NCBI GenBank assembly: GCA_029213195.1
Contig: JARGNI010000001.1
Coordinates: forward strand, 1-64,000
From: Verrucomicrobiales bacterium
Lineage (GTDB): Bacteria > Verrucomicrobiota > Verrucomicrobiia > Verrucomicrobiales > DEV007
Direction of reading: 5' to 3'
Length of the DNA stretch: 64,000 nt
The notes beneath the pieces are model-generated. The model did not search any database. It was not told where the DNA came from and saw only the letters and a list, made by a program, of their open reading frames with translations. The position numbers were made by a program, and so were the translations under genes. The stretch's first letter is position 1. Each line of letters starts with the position of its first letter. Of the stretch, positions 38,855-48,697 are shown in pieces.

Positions 38855-41328
38855 GCAAAGGATCTTCCGTGGTGACTCCCCCGGCGTCCCGCGCTGCAAA
38901 CGCGGTGCCGTCACCCGTTTTGTCCACGACGGAGGCAGCCTCGGGCGGCCGTTCCTGTGGGGAGGGGAAACGGAGTTGTCAGCACTGTGGCACGGAGTTC
39001 ATTCCCCGTTTTGAAACGGAGACTTTCTGTTGCGCGGGCTGTCGCGTCGTCTACGAGTTGATTCAGTCCGGCGGTTTCCAGTCCTTCTACGATCTTCTTG
39101 GAAAACGGAAACTCCAGCCGGTCGAAAACGCCGAGCCAGCTGGCGACTTCCTTGCCGAGCTGGAGGAAGAAGTGGATTTGGTCGAGAAGGCGGCCAGGGA
39201 GAAGAATGGCGCCGCCCGGCTTCGTCTTCGTGTCGGAAACCTCTCCTGCACCGCCTGCGTATGGCTGATCGACCATCTTTTCCGACACTATCCCGGTGCG
39301 CTCAAGATCAATTCCGATACGTCCCGCTCCATCCTGACACTGTGGTGGACACCGGGTGAGTTCGCGATTCTCGACTTCATCGCTGACCTCCATCGCTATG
39401 GCTATCCGGCCGGCCTGGTCAATGATCTCGACGAGGACACGCAGAGCGAGAGCCGCTCTCTCTTGACTCGTCTCGGATTGACAGCCGGTTTGGCGATGAA
39501 TGCGATGGCGTTCTCCCTGCCTGCCTATCTCGGGATGGAAGCGACCAGTGAGTTTGCGCGATTGTTTTCCCTGGTCGCCTTTGCTTCGGCCTCACTCGCG
39601 ATGGCGGTGGGAGGAAGCTACTTTTTCCAGCGCGCCTGGGCCGCTCTCAAGATGCGGACGCTTCACATGGACGTGCCGATCTCGCTGGGACTCATCGTCG
39701 CCTACCTGGGGTCGCTTGGAGGGATGCTCTTCGGGATCGAGGAGATGCTCTACTACGACTTTGTCGCGACTTTTGCCTTTCTCATGCTGGGAGGGCGTTG
39801 GTTGCACCTCCGTCTCCTTGAGAAAAACCGACGTCAATTGAGAGCACGAGAGCGGGATCTCTCGGTCACGTTTCGGATCAGGGAGAAGGGGGCGAGGGAA
39901 AAGATTCCCATCCATCGGATCGAAGCGGAGGATTGTCTCGAGATCCAACCGGGCGCGCTTATTCCGGTCGAGTCGAACCTGGAAGCCGAGTCCGCTCGCG
40001 TTCGTTTGGATTGGATCAATGGAGAGCCCGAACCCGTCCCCTTTGTCCATGGCCAGGTCGTTCCGGCCGGGGCGAAAAATGGAAGTGCGACCGCGATTCG
40101 CGTTCGGGCTCGTGAGGCCTTTTCGGGCTCATTCCTCGAGAGCCTGCTGGAGGACCCTTCTTCCGAAGGTGAGGAGGTGGATGCCAATGTGCACCGAGGA
40201 AACCCCATCCTGAAAATCTATCTCATCATCGTTCTCGTGGTCGCCTTCCTCAGTGGGTTCGGCTGGATCGCCCTGGGGAAAGGGCTTGCTCCGGCCTTGC
40301 AGGTCATGATCTCCGTCCTCGTCGTGTCCTGTCCCTGTGCCCTAGGGCTTGCGTTGCCTCTGCTCGACGAAATGCTTCTCTCCAAGCTGAAGAATCGAGG
40401 GATTTTCATTCGTCAGCATTCTCTCTGGGGACGCTTGCGAAGCGTGACGAGGCTCGCCTTTGACAAGACCGGAACGCTCACCGAGCCGGTGCAGAAATTG
40501 GAGAATCCCGAGGTCCTCGAAACGCTTTCCGAAGACGAGCGGCAGGTCCTGAGAAGCCTCACGATGAACAATGCTCACCCGGTCGGGAAAGCGCTGCATG
40601 AGGGGATTACGGCTCGCTACGGATTGGCGTCGGTAGCGCCGGACGAAGGAGTCCGAGAGGTGCCGGGGAGTGGTGTGGAATTTCAAGAGGGAGACCTTCA
40701 TTGGAAATTGGGGAAGGCAAACTGGGCACTCGACACGGAGAGTGCCGGGCAGGGGGATTGCGTTTTTTCGTGCAATGGCAGGGCGATTTGCACGTTCCGG
40801 ATCAGCGAATCGATCCGGGAAGGTGCGGTGGCCCAGCTTCGCGATCTCAAGTCGCTTGGGTTTCACCTGCAGATCCTGAGTGGGGATCCCGACGAAGAGC
40901 GGGTGGAATCAACCGCCAGAGCCCTGGGGCTCTCGCTCGACGAAGTCAGCTGCAATCTCTCTCCGGCAGAAAAGGCGGCACGCATTGAGGCCCAAGGAGG
41001 AAATGGAACGTTGTTTGTCGGAGATGGAGGAAATGACAGTCTCGCCTTTGCTGCCGCCGGCGTGACCGGTGCCCCGGCAACGGGAATCCGGGCGGTCGAA
41101 AGCAAAGCGGACTTTGTGTTTACCGGGCGTGGTTTTCACGCCATCGGTGAACTCCTGCAGAGTAGGGCAAGGCGTGAGAAGCTGATCCGGATTATTTTCC
41201 TGACCGCGATCACCTACAACCTGATTGCGGTTTCTCTCTGTGTCCTCGGCATGATGAATCCACTCCTCGCTGCCGTTCTCATGCCCTTGAGTTCGATCGT
41301 CACGACCGCCATTGCTGCGCGGGTGTAG
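38851..41328 (+). CDS. ccoI: Copper-transporting P-type ATPase CcoI/FixI
   Basis: An 825-residue P1B-type ATPase that moves copper for cbb3 oxidase assembly. The N-terminus has a cysteine-rich zinc-finger-like block (CQHCGTEF and CCAGCRVVYEL), typical of CcoI, followed by a heavy-metal-associated domain with LSCTACVWLID. Membrane segments, the metal-translocation motif SCPCALGLALP near residue 495, the phosphorylation motif FDKTGTLTEP near residue 538, and GDGGNDSLAFAAA in the hinge are all intact. ATG 38851 overlaps the preceding stop codon (ATGA). It is the last gene of the operon; 37 bases separate it from the convergent PSD1 gene. Confidence 0.95.
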   Translation: MSKGSSVVTPPASRAANAVPSPVLSTTEAASGGRSCGEGKRSCQHCGTEFIPRFETETFCCAGCRVVYELIQSGGFQSFYDLLGKRKLQPVENAEPAGDFLAELEEEVDLVEKAAREKNGAARLRLRVGNLSCTACVWLIDHLFRHYPGALKINSDTSRSILTLWWTPGEFAILDFIADLHRYGYPAGLVNDLDEDTQSESRSLLTRLGLTAGLAMNAMAFSLPAYLGMEATSEFARLFSLVAFASASLAMAVGGSYFFQRAWAALKMRTLHMDVPISLGLIVAYLGSLGGMLFGIEEMLYYDFVATFAFLMLGGRWLHLRLLEKNRRQLRARERDLSVTFRIREKGAREKIPIHRIEAEDCLEIQPGALIPVESNLEAESARVRLDWINGEPEPVPFVHGQVVPAGAKNGSATAIRVRAREAFSGSFLESLLEDPSSEGEEVDANVHRGNPILKIYLIIVLVVAFLSGFGWIALGKGLAPALQVMISVLVVSCPCALGLALPLLDEMLLSKLKNRGIFIRQHSLWGRLRSVTRLAFDKTGTLTEPVQKLENPEVLETLSEDERQVLRSLTMNNAHPVGKALHEGITARYGLASVAPDEGVREVPGSGVEFQEGDLHWKLGKANWALDTESAGQGDCVFSCNGRAICTFRISESIREGAVAQLRDLKSLGFHLQILSGDPDEERVESTARALGLSLDEVSCNLSPAEKAARIEAQGGNGTLFVGDGGNDSLAFAAAGVTGAPATGIRAVESKADFVFTGRGFHAIGELLQSRARREKLIRIIFLTAITYNLIAVSLCVLGMMNPLLAAVLMPLSSIVTTAIAARV

Positions 41329-41365
41329 GAAAGGAATTCGAGTCACGATCCGAAATCAGTCCCGC

Positions 41366-43873
41366 CTAGTTTCGGGTCGTGAATTCGCTTAGATTGAGCA
41401 CCGCTCGCGCAAGGGCTGTCCAGCCGGCCAAGTTGGTCGGGTCTACTTCAGAATTGTTGGCGTGCATTCCGGTTTCGTGGAGCCGGTTCGCCAGTTCCGG
41501 ATTCGATTCATACTCGGAGATCGTCAGTTCAAGGAGATTGGTGAGGAGGCGGAGTTCTTTCTCCTTCGGGGAGCGGGAGACCGTTTCGAGAAACAAAAAT
41601 TCGATTCTCTCCTCGTTTGATTTCCCGGCTTCGGCGAGTGCGCGCTCAGCGAGGGCGCGGGCGGCTTCGACAAAGGTGGGGTCGTTGAGCAGGACCAGCG
41701 CCGCGTTGGGAGTATTGGAGCGGGGGCGCTCGGCGGTGCATTCTTCCCGACTCGGCGCATCCATGGCTTTCATCATGGGATGAAGGAACATTCGCTGCCA
41801 GTGGACATAGACACCGCGACGGTATTGGGAAGCGTCCTTGTCGTGTTGATAGGTTCGTGTCGGGAAGTTGAGGTGACGGAAGTAACCTTTGGGCTGGTAG
41901 GGGCGGGCGCTCGGCTGACCTTGAAGCGAAACTTGATCGAACTGGGTGGAGAGCTGAATCAGTCCACTGACGGCGAGCGCATTGTCTCGCAAGAATTCGG
42001 CAGGGAGTCGATAACGGTCCTGTCGGGCAACGAGCTGATGGTAGGGATCCCGATCTGTCAATTCGGGACGAGGAAGGGAAGCTTGTCGATAGGCTCGACT
42101 CGTCACGAGGGTGCGAATCAGGCTCTTCACATCCCAGCCGTTCTCGTAGAAGGAAATCGCGAGCTGATCGAGGAGCTCGGGATTCACCGGCGGTTCGCCC
42201 TGCCCACCGAAATCTTCGAGAGAGCGGGAAATACCGGTTCCAAAAAAGAGATACCAGAATCTGTTGGCGAAGACCCGGGCAGTGAGACCGCCGACACCCT
42301 CCTCGGGGTCGACGAGCCAGTTGGCGAGATCAAGCCGGGTGAGAGCTTCACTCTCCGACGAAATGGCTCCCAGGAACTCCGGGACGGCAGGAAGAACGAT
42401 TTCGCCACTGTCGTCCTGCCAGTTGCCACGAGGAAGAATTCGCATTTCACGGGGAGGCTTTGCTTCGGTGATCATGGTCTTGCGCCCACGGGTTTCGAGT
42501 TTCCCCAACTCCGATTCGAGTTGCTTCCAATCTTCTTTGCGATCGGCCGGCAAGGTCCGTGCCAGGGCGGCCTCTATCTCTTGGATCCGGGCCACCATGG
42601 TTTCCTTTTTCTTCCCCGAGGCCTTACCGATCTGTCCTTTCAGCTTGGCAAGTTCTGCCTGCCAACGACGAAGGTCGCTGGCTTGTTTCTCGGTGAGAAA
42701 GGATGCAATCTTTGCCTTGACCTCCTTGACTACTCTTTCCGTCGCATCGTCGAAGAAAAGCATTTCCGGCGGACGGTTCGAAGGCAGTGAGTTTCCGCTG
42801 AATCCGCTGTCGTGGATGTCGGCAAAAAAGGCAGCGAGAGCGTAGTGATCCCGGATCGTGATGGGATCATACTTGTGGTCGTGGCACTGGGCGCAGCCGA
42901 CCGTGGCCCCCATCCAGACCGAGGAGAGATTTCGGACCCGGTCAGCGGCGTAGATCGCGTTGTATTCCTTGGCCTGAATGCCCCCTTCGTGGGAAGTCTG
43001 GAGAAGGCGGTTGTAGCCCGAAGCTACCTTTTGCCATTTGTCAGGGTTGGGTAGGAGGTCACCAGCGAGTTGCTCACGGGTGAATTGATCGAAGGGAAGG
43101 TTCTGGTGGAAGGACCGAATCACGTAGTCTCGGTAGGGTGAGATGTTGTGAGTCTGGTCTCCATGGTATCCGACGGTGTCGGCATAGCGAACGAGGTCGA
43201 GCCAGTAGACGGCGATGCGTTCCGCGAAATGCGGAGAGGCGAGAAGGCGATCGACCCAGTCCGTCCAGACAACCTCACGATCCCGCTTGTCGTTCCGAAA
43301 CTCGGCCACATCCTCCGGAGTCGGCGGGAGCCCGAGAAGATCGAAGTGAAGGCGTCGCAGCAGGGTGACGTCATCAGCGGGAGGAGAGGGAGCGATTCCC
43401 TCATTCTCGAGCCGGGAGAGTACGAAGTGATCGATCCAGTTGGCTGGCCAGTTCTTGTCCTGAACGACGGGTGGCTTGGATACCTTGGGTTTCTGATAGG
43501 CCCAGGGGACCTCGTATTGGGCGCCTTCCTCGACCCATCTTTCGAGCAAAGCGATTTCCTCCGAAGTGAGAGACTTGTGGGAGTCTGGTGGAGGCATCAG
43601 GTCATCCGGATCCTGGCTCAGGATGCGGACGATCAACTCGCTCTTCTCAAGGTCTCCGGGAACGATGGCGGCATACCCGCCGAGATCGGCAAAGGCGCCC
43701 TCGGCGGTATCGAGACGCAGATCCGCTTTCCGCTCGTGGGAATCCGGGCCGTGACAGAAGAAGCACTTGTCGGAAAGGATGGGGCGGATCTCCCGATTGA
43801 AATCGACGGCGAGCCCCACTTCCATGGATACGAGAAAAGCGAGAAGGAGGCCGAGCGAACGAATCGAAGTCAT
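41366..43873 (-). CDS. PSD1 / planctomycete cytochrome c protein (DUF1549-DUF1553)
   Basis: About 835 residues from ATG 43873, chosen because it gives a signal peptide (SLGLLLAFLVSMEVGLA); an in-frame extension upstream runs through an inverted repeat and is rejected. The PSD1 haem site KCFFCHGPD lies near residue 37. DUF1549 spans about 130-345 with LHFDLLGLPPTPED and AQCHDHKYDP. A charged coiled-coil-like stretch (about 380-470) takes the place of the LamG domain of the paralogue at 17879. DUF1553 spans about 520-800 with the conserved DAPSREEC. No DUF1501 partner follows. The role is presumed carbohydrate-linked redox chemistry and is unproven. Confidence 0.9.
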   Translation of the reverse strand: MTSIRSLGLLLAFLVSMEVGLAVDFNREIRPILSDKCFFCHGPDSHERKADLRLDTAEGAFADLGGYAAIVPGDLEKSELIVRILSQDPDDLMPPPDSHKSLTSEEIALLERWVEEGAQYEVPWAYQKPKVSKPPVVQDKNWPANWIDHFVLSRLENEGIAPSPPADDVTLLRRLHFDLLGLPPTPEDVAEFRNDKRDREVVWTDWVDRLLASPHFAERIAVYWLDLVRYADTVGYHGDQTHNISPYRDYVIRSFHQNLPFDQFTREQLAGDLLPNPDKWQKVASGYNRLLQTSHEGGIQAKEYNAIYAADRVRNLSSVWMGATVGCAQCHDHKYDPITIRDHYALAAFFADIHDSGFSGNSLPSNRPPEMLFFDDATERVVKEVKAKIASFLTEKQASDLRRWQAELAKLKGQIGKASGKKKETMVARIQEIEAALARTLPADRKEDWKQLESELGKLETRGRKTMITEAKPPREMRILPRGNWQDDSGEIVLPAVPEFLGAISSESEALTRLDLANWLVDPEEGVGGLTARVFANRFWYLFFGTGISRSLEDFGGQGEPPVNPELLDQLAISFYENGWDVKSLIRTLVTSRAYRQASLPRPELTDRDPYHQLVARQDRYRLPAEFLRDNALAVSGLIQLSTQFDQVSLQGQPSARPYQPKGYFRHLNFPTRTYQHDKDASQYRRGVYVHWQRMFLHPMMKAMDAPSREECTAERPRSNTPNAALVLLNDPTFVEAARALAERALAEAGKSNEERIEFLFLETVSRSPKEKELRLLTNLLELTISEYESNPELANRLHETGMHANNSEVDPTNLAGWTALARAVLNLSEFTTRN

Positions 43874-43886
43874 TTCGAGAGGAGTA

Positions 43887-43910
43887 TGACAGGAGGCGAG
43901 TCTCCTGTCA
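43887..43910. repeat. Perfect nine-base inverted repeat before the PSD1 gene
   Basis: TGACAGGAG (43887-43895) and CTCCTGTCA (43902-43910) are separated by six bases and lie 14 bases upstream of the minus-strand start at 43873. In the leader RNA the hairpin would contain both a GGAG-like and a CTCC-like element, so it could affect translation. It could also be an operator. Confidence 0.6.
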
Positions 43911-43940
43911 GTTACGCAGTCGGGGGAGGGAGTGAATGTG

Positions 43941-44031
43941 AGATGGAGGGACATCGTCCCCGATGTCCGCGGACGAAGAGAATTCGCACGATTCAGGGCA
44001 AGCGGACATCGGGGACGATGTCCCTCCATCT
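43941..44031. repeat. Long perfect inverted repeat (30-base arms, 31-base spacer)
   Basis: Positions 43941-43970 and 44002-44031 are exact reverse complements. Each arm is itself nearly palindromic (GGACATCG ... CGATGTCC), so the element can form either one long stem or two smaller hairpins. It lies between the end of the minus-strand giant gene (44049) and the start of the next minus-strand gene (43873). It may act as a transcription terminator or as a mobile REP/MITE-like intergenic element. There is no U run and no flanking target duplication that I can see. Confidence 0.85.
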
Positions 44032-44048
44032 ATTGCGACAAGTCGGGC

Positions 44049-47000
44049 TTACTTCTTCGCAAGCTTCTCCAGGTAATCCAACAGGCTGGCGGCCTCGTGA
44101 ACGGTGAAGTTCATCATGAGTCCAGGAGGCATCATCGAGGTGGGGAGTTCCTCGCGTTTCGCGATGTCCGATTTCTGGTAGGTGTGTTCCTGGGCGGCGA
44201 TGTCACGAATCGTGACCTGCTCGCCCTGTTCATCGGTGACAAATCCCATCCCGACTGTCCCATCCTTGAGGGTGAATACATTGGTCTTGAAGCCCTGCGC
44301 AATGGTCTTGTTTGGCTCGAGGATGGCGACGGCAAGCTCGGGGCGCTTGTAGGTCTCGGCGATGTTGCCGAGGTAGGGACCCTTCTGTGCTTCGCTCTGG
44401 CTCACGGTGTGACAGGCCGCGCAGGTGGCTCGGGCGAAAACGGCTTCTCCGAGCGCGGCATTCCCCTTGTGAGAGACGATCATCTCGACGGCCTTGGCGG
44501 GATCGAGACTCGAGAGCTTGGGCGTTTTGTCGGCCCCGGCTGCCTGGATCTTGAGGGTTTTCGCGGCCGACTTGGCTGCCTTGGCGACCTTCGGGTCTGG
44601 ATCATTCATCGCGATCCGGATGCGATCATCGAGACCACGATTCTTGATCAAGGCAGCGGCTTCGATGAGAAGGACTCGGTGTTCCGGGTTCTGCCATCCC
44701 TGATCGAGAGTCTTGTTGGTCATCTCGCGCGACTCGGGGCTGCCGCCTTTTCTCCCGGCGAGAGCAATCAGGGCGGCATTGGCCCAGAGGGTTTCCGGTG
44801 CCTCGAAGTTTTCGGCAGCTCGCTTCTCGACGAGAAGGTGATGATTTTCCAGCTTGGGAGATTCGAGGAAAGCCTTGCGGGCGTTCTCCCACTGTTTCTG
44901 AGCGTTTCCGAGTGCCTGCTTGGCATACTTGCCATCGCTCTTGGCTTTGTTCGGATCGGGATCTGCCTGGGCTTTCTTGATCGCTTCCTGGAAAACGGGA
45001 AGGTTCGCCTGGAGACGGGTGAGGGCGGTCAAAGAGAGAGGGACCGTGTCCGCGCTGTCGGTCCGGGCAATGGCGGCGACCGCGGCGGCGAGCGTGGCGT
45101 GGTCGGAAGTCTCGCTCTGCAGCGCTTTCTCGAGCAGGGGCACTCCTTCTGCGGGAATGCTCTCGGCGGCAGCGAGTTGACTCACGGCTTCCGGCAGCAT
45201 CTCCAGTTTGTCTTTTGCCAGGGTCAGAACGCGGTTGAGGGCGTCGTTGGACTGAATCCGGTTCCGGCTCATCTCACGGACGAGAAGGGTGGCTTCGTCA
45301 GGGGATGCCTGGGCGAGATGCTTTTTCAGGGCGGCGGAGATCTTTTCAGTCTGCTCCCAGGTTTCCGGCTGGTAGTAGGGGCCGCGTGTGTCGGGACGCG
45401 TTCCCCAGGAGTCGCCTTTCCATTCTCCCTCGACATGATAGAGACGGCAGAGGGCCGAAAGCGCACCCTGGCGAACTTCGGTTCTCTCTTCCCTGTCGGC
45501 GAGAGCGATGAGACGGTCGATGACGGCAGGCTGGTGCATTCGCATCAGGGCAAAGGAGGCGCCTTCGCGAGCGGCGTCGGAGGCTGTGTCGCTTTCGAGG
45601 ACGGCGAAGGCAGCATCGGTAGCCTCGAGGCGAGCGAGCGATTGGAAGGCGGTGTGGGCGATCCGTGGATCTCCGCTGTCGAGATGAATTGCGATCGCGG
45701 GAGCGAGGGAGACGAATTCCCTTCGCGTCGCTGCAATGAGGCTCTCCAGGATGCGGCGTGGATCGTCCGATTCGAGTCCCCAGGAGAGAAATTCGGCGGC
45801 GATTTTTCCTGCCTCCGAATCGGGTTCGATCGATTCGTCTCCGATCGCTCGGGCGACGAGGGGAGCGATGTCGGCGTTTTCCCCGGCGACCGCGATGATT
45901 TTCGGGAGAAAGGACTCGGGTGCGGGGGCTCCCTTCCGCAGCAGGGCGGTGTAGAGAGCGGCGATGCGAGTTTTCAACGAAGCGTCCTGCTTTCCGAAGA
46001 GGTCGAAGATGGCCTCGTTTTCCGTGGCGGTGAACTCACGACGGAGGAGTTCCCGCTGCGCCGCAAGGGTGCGGATGTGACTGGGAGAATCGAGAGCCTT
46101 GATCAGCTCCATGGTGTCCAACTTTCCAAACTCGGGAATCGGGTCCGGAGTAAAGTCCTTGGGGGTGACCCTGACGACATACCCGACATCGGGACCCGCC
46201 CAGCGGAAGGTAGCGCCTTTCCAGCTCGCCTGGTAGACCGCGCTGTTGCCATCGACATCCGCGTCGGTGGGTCGGGGGAGACGGACGAAGGCCTGGGGTT
46301 CGGTGATTTCCTCAAAAGTGGCGCCGTGACGCTGCACGGTGTGTTTCCAGAGTGCGCCGGTTCCCCAGTCGCAGGTGAAGGGAGCATTTTTCCACTCCTC
46401 CGGAAATCCCGGTTCGTGGATGTAGACCGATCCACAACCGGAGCCACCCCCATAGTCGGCGAGGGGCTGGACGTGCTCCTTGGGAAAGTTCTTGTAGAGA
46501 CGGGGATAGCCATGGGCCTCGAGGCCGCTGAAGTGATGAAAGCGAACATCCCATCCTCCTCCATCGTTGGTGTTGTCGCGGGCAAACATGTCGAGGTAGG
46601 GGCTGGTCGGGGTGCCGAGGATGTTCCGGGTACCCGTGGAGTAGATTTCCAGGCCGCTGCCGTCGGGACGAAAGCGAAGCACGCCTCCGGCGCGATGCTG
46701 GAGCTTGGTGCCATCGGCTCCGGTGGCCTCGACGAATCCGAAGTCACCTCCGGCGACGTAGATCCAGCCATCGATCCCCAGTTCGAGAGCGTTGGTGGTG
46801 TGATCGGCAGGGCGACCGGAAAAGTCGAAGGCGATGTCGTCGACGAGGCGCTGGGAATCCTCGGCCACGCCATCCCCATCCTTGTCGATGAAGGCGGTGA
46901 TATGAGGGGGGTGCAACAGGATGAGACGATCGACATCCCAGACCGCTCCGCGAGGCGAGTCGATATCGGGAACGAATTCGGTGACCTCGTCGGCACGGCC

Positions 47001-48602
47001 GTCGCCGTCCTCGTCGCGAAGGCGGAGGACACGACCACGGTGCGGATCACGCCCGAGAGAGCCATTTCCGTCCGAGGAGACATAGAGGTCTCCGTTGGGA
47101 GCGGCCGTGACATAGACCGGGTAATTCGCTGCTGCGGAATTCGAGAAGAGAGAAACTTCGAAGCCGTCGGGAATCTTCACCTCGGAGAGGATCGCTTTCT
47201 CCTCTTCCTCTGTGAGCTGCACGATCTTGGGCTTCACATTGCCCTGCTTGGCATAGGGGTCGTTGGCCTTTTCCTTCTCCTTGGCGAGGGCGGCCTGTTG
47301 TTTCTCATCGAGCTTCGGGAAGAGGGCGGTGAGACCGGGACCTTTCATGGATACCTCGCGAATACTAACCCAGCCTCCCTTGTCGGTACCGGTGCCGGTG
47401 ATCTTGACGAAACGAATCTCCTTGGCGGAAACCTCGGCCTGGGTATCACCGGATTTTTGATTGCCGCTCTGATCCGAGAGCATCGTCCAGCTTTTGCCGT
47501 CCACCGATCCTTCGATTCGGTGAGAATAGATATTGTTCGAACTCTCCCAGGCGATTTCGATCTTCTCGATGTCTTGCGGCTTCGGAAATTCGATCTGGAG
47601 AAACTGCGGCTTGGAGGCGTTGCTCGCACACCAGCGGGTGTCCTTGTTTCCATCCACCGCTTTCCAGATGAGATTCCCTTTGCCCGTCTCTTCGCTGCTG
47701 GCGGTCACGGTGACGAGGGTGGCGTTCTTCGGCGCTTTTCCTGGTGTCGCGGAAGCCTGGGGTTTCTTTTGCTCCTTGGGTTTCCCTTTCAGGAAGGTGA
47801 CTTCATTTTTCCCCGTGTAGGGAGATCCGAGGTAGTCATCGATAGTCTTTCCGGCAGCCCAGAGCACACCGCGGGTGACAAGATTGAGATAGCGATCGTC
47901 CTCGACCGTGAAGTTGTTGTGACCAATCGTGGTGCTGAAACTGGGGGCTCCCTTGGTCTCATTGGTCCAGGCGACGATCGCGACGTCGGTGGTCTCCTTG
48001 CCGTTCCGGGTGTATTTCTGGGTTCCTACCGCCAGAGGCTCGATATCGAAGACATTGACGTTGTTGTAGAGCTCTTCTTTTCCCGTGGTCCAGTCTTCGA
48101 GTCCCTTGGTAATGGGGTGGTCTTCGACGTAGTCGATCGCGATCGGTTCCTGGGGCCCGTGGCGGGTCGACTGGACACCGAGATGCTGGAACCACTGGTC
48201 GGTGCCGTTTCGAAAGCTGTGCATCGCGCAATGCAGATGCACTGCGGGGATGGTCTGGTGAGCATCGAGAATGTGCTTCATGACCTTGAGGTCCTTGTTG
48301 CCTGCGGCACACTCGTTGTGAATCACGAGGTCATAGCCCTTGGCCCAATCGGGATCGTCGTAAATCGGGAGCGGAGGGTTCACCGATTTGTCGTCGGTCC
48401 ACCAGACATCGACCCGAACGTTGGCGCGAGCCTGGATGCCCTCGTAGAGCAGTTTGTGCTGGGTGGCATAGTCATGACAGCAGCCGCCGGCGACGAGCAG
48501 GACCTTGAGGGTTTCGGTGGGCTTTTTCTCCTGCGCAACGAGGAGAGAGAGTCCAAGAAGAATCGAGCAGGCGGCGAACGCCGGGATCAGGATGCGTTTC
48601 AT
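44049..48602 (-). CDS. 1,517-residue ThuA, discoidin, PVC-type dehydrogenase and cytochrome c protein
   Basis: Domains in order: signal peptide (ILIPAFAACSILLGLSLLVA); a ThuA-like trehalose-utilisation domain (about 30-260, with LLVAGGCCHDY and HLHCAMHSF); an F5/8 type C (discoidin) carbohydrate-binding domain (about 290-430, with DGNKDTRWCASN); a PVC-type dehydrogenase propeller (about 478-830, with DEDGDGRADEVTEFV); a long run of HEAT-like helices (about 850-1370); and a C-terminal haem domain with ATCAACHTV near residue 1394 and a methionine ligand in TSMMPPGLM. This architecture is typical of PVC bacteria and suggests binding and oxidation of a glycan outside the cytoplasm. A frame of similar length is open on the opposite strand, but only this strand shows recognisable domains. 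Confidence 0.88.
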   Translation of the reverse strand: MKRILIPAFAACSILLGLSLLVAQEKKPTETLKVLLVAGGCCHDYATQHKLLYEGIQARANVRVDVWWTDDKSVNPPLPIYDDPDWAKGYDLVIHNECAAGNKDLKVMKHILDAHQTIPAVHLHCAMHSFRNGTDQWFQHLGVQSTRHGPQEPIAIDYVEDHPITKGLEDWTTGKEELYNNVNVFDIEPLAVGTQKYTRNGKETTDVAIVAWTNETKGAPSFSTTIGHNNFTVEDDRYLNLVTRGVLWAAGKTIDDYLGSPYTGKNEVTFLKGKPKEQKKPQASATPGKAPKNATLVTVTASSEETGKGNLIWKAVDGNKDTRWCASNASKPQFLQIEFPKPQDIEKIEIAWESSNNIYSHRIEGSVDGKSWTMLSDQSGNQKSGDTQAEVSAKEIRFVKITGTGTDKGGWVSIREVSMKGPGLTALFPKLDEKQQAALAKEKEKANDPYAKQGNVKPKIVQLTEEEEKAILSEVKIPDGFEVSLFSNSAAANYPVYVTAAPNGDLYVSSDGNGSLGRDPHRGRVLRLRDEDGDGRADEVTEFVPDIDSPRGAVWDVDRLILLHPPHITAFIDKDGDGVAEDSQRLVDDIAFDFSGRPADHTTNALELGIDGWIYVAGGDFGFVEATGADGTKLQHRAGGVLRFRPDGSGLEIYSTGTRNILGTPTSPYLDMFARDNTNDGGGWDVRFHHFSGLEAHGYPRLYKNFPKEHVQPLADYGGGSGCGSVYIHEPGFPEEWKNAPFTCDWGTGALWKHTVQRHGATFEEITEPQAFVRLPRPTDADVDGNSAVYQASWKGATFRWAGPDVGYVVRVTPKDFTPDPIPEFGKLDTMELIKALDSPSHIRTLAAQRELLRREFTATENEAIFDLFGKQDASLKTRIAALYTALLRKGAPAPESFLPKIIAVAGENADIAPLVARAIGDESIEPDSEAGKIAAEFLSWGLESDDPRRILESLIAATRREFVSLAPAIAIHLDSGDPRIAHTAFQSLARLEATDAAFAVLESDTASDAAREGASFALMRMHQPAVIDRLIALADREERTEVRQGALSALCRLYHVEGEWKGDSWGTRPDTRGPYYQPETWEQTEKISAALKKHLAQASPDEATLLVREMSRNRIQSNDALNRVLTLAKDKLEMLPEAVSQLAAAESIPAEGVPLLEKALQSETSDHATLAAAVAAIARTDSADTVPLSLTALTRLQANLPVFQEAIKKAQADPDPNKAKSDGKYAKQALGNAQKQWENARKAFLESPKLENHHLLVEKRAAENFEAPETLWANAALIALAGRKGGSPESREMTNKTLDQGWQNPEHRVLLIEAAALIKNRGLDDRIRIAMNDPDPKVAKAAKSAAKTLKIQAAGADKTPKLSSLDPAKAVEMIVSHKGNAALGEAVFARATCAACHTVSQSEAQKGPYLGNIAETYKRPELAVAILEPNKTIAQGFKTNVFTLKDGTVGMGFVTDEQGEQVTIRDIAAQEHTYQKSDIAKREELPTSMMPPGLMMNFTVHEAASLLDYLEKLAKK

Positions 48603-48697
48603 AGAAATTTGAGAGAGGGAGAGGACGATGAGGGAAAATCGGGAGAATGGAAACAGAAAATCCGACGCGAGTGAGGGAGGCAGATAGCCTCGCGGGA

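Noticed and set aside
43932-48674. A 1,580-codon open frame on the plus strand opposite the ThuA/dehydrogenase/cytochrome gene, longer than the gene itself
   Set aside because: It has no recognisable domain, signal peptide or start context, while the minus strand encodes a complete ordered set of known domains. It is a codon-bias mirror.
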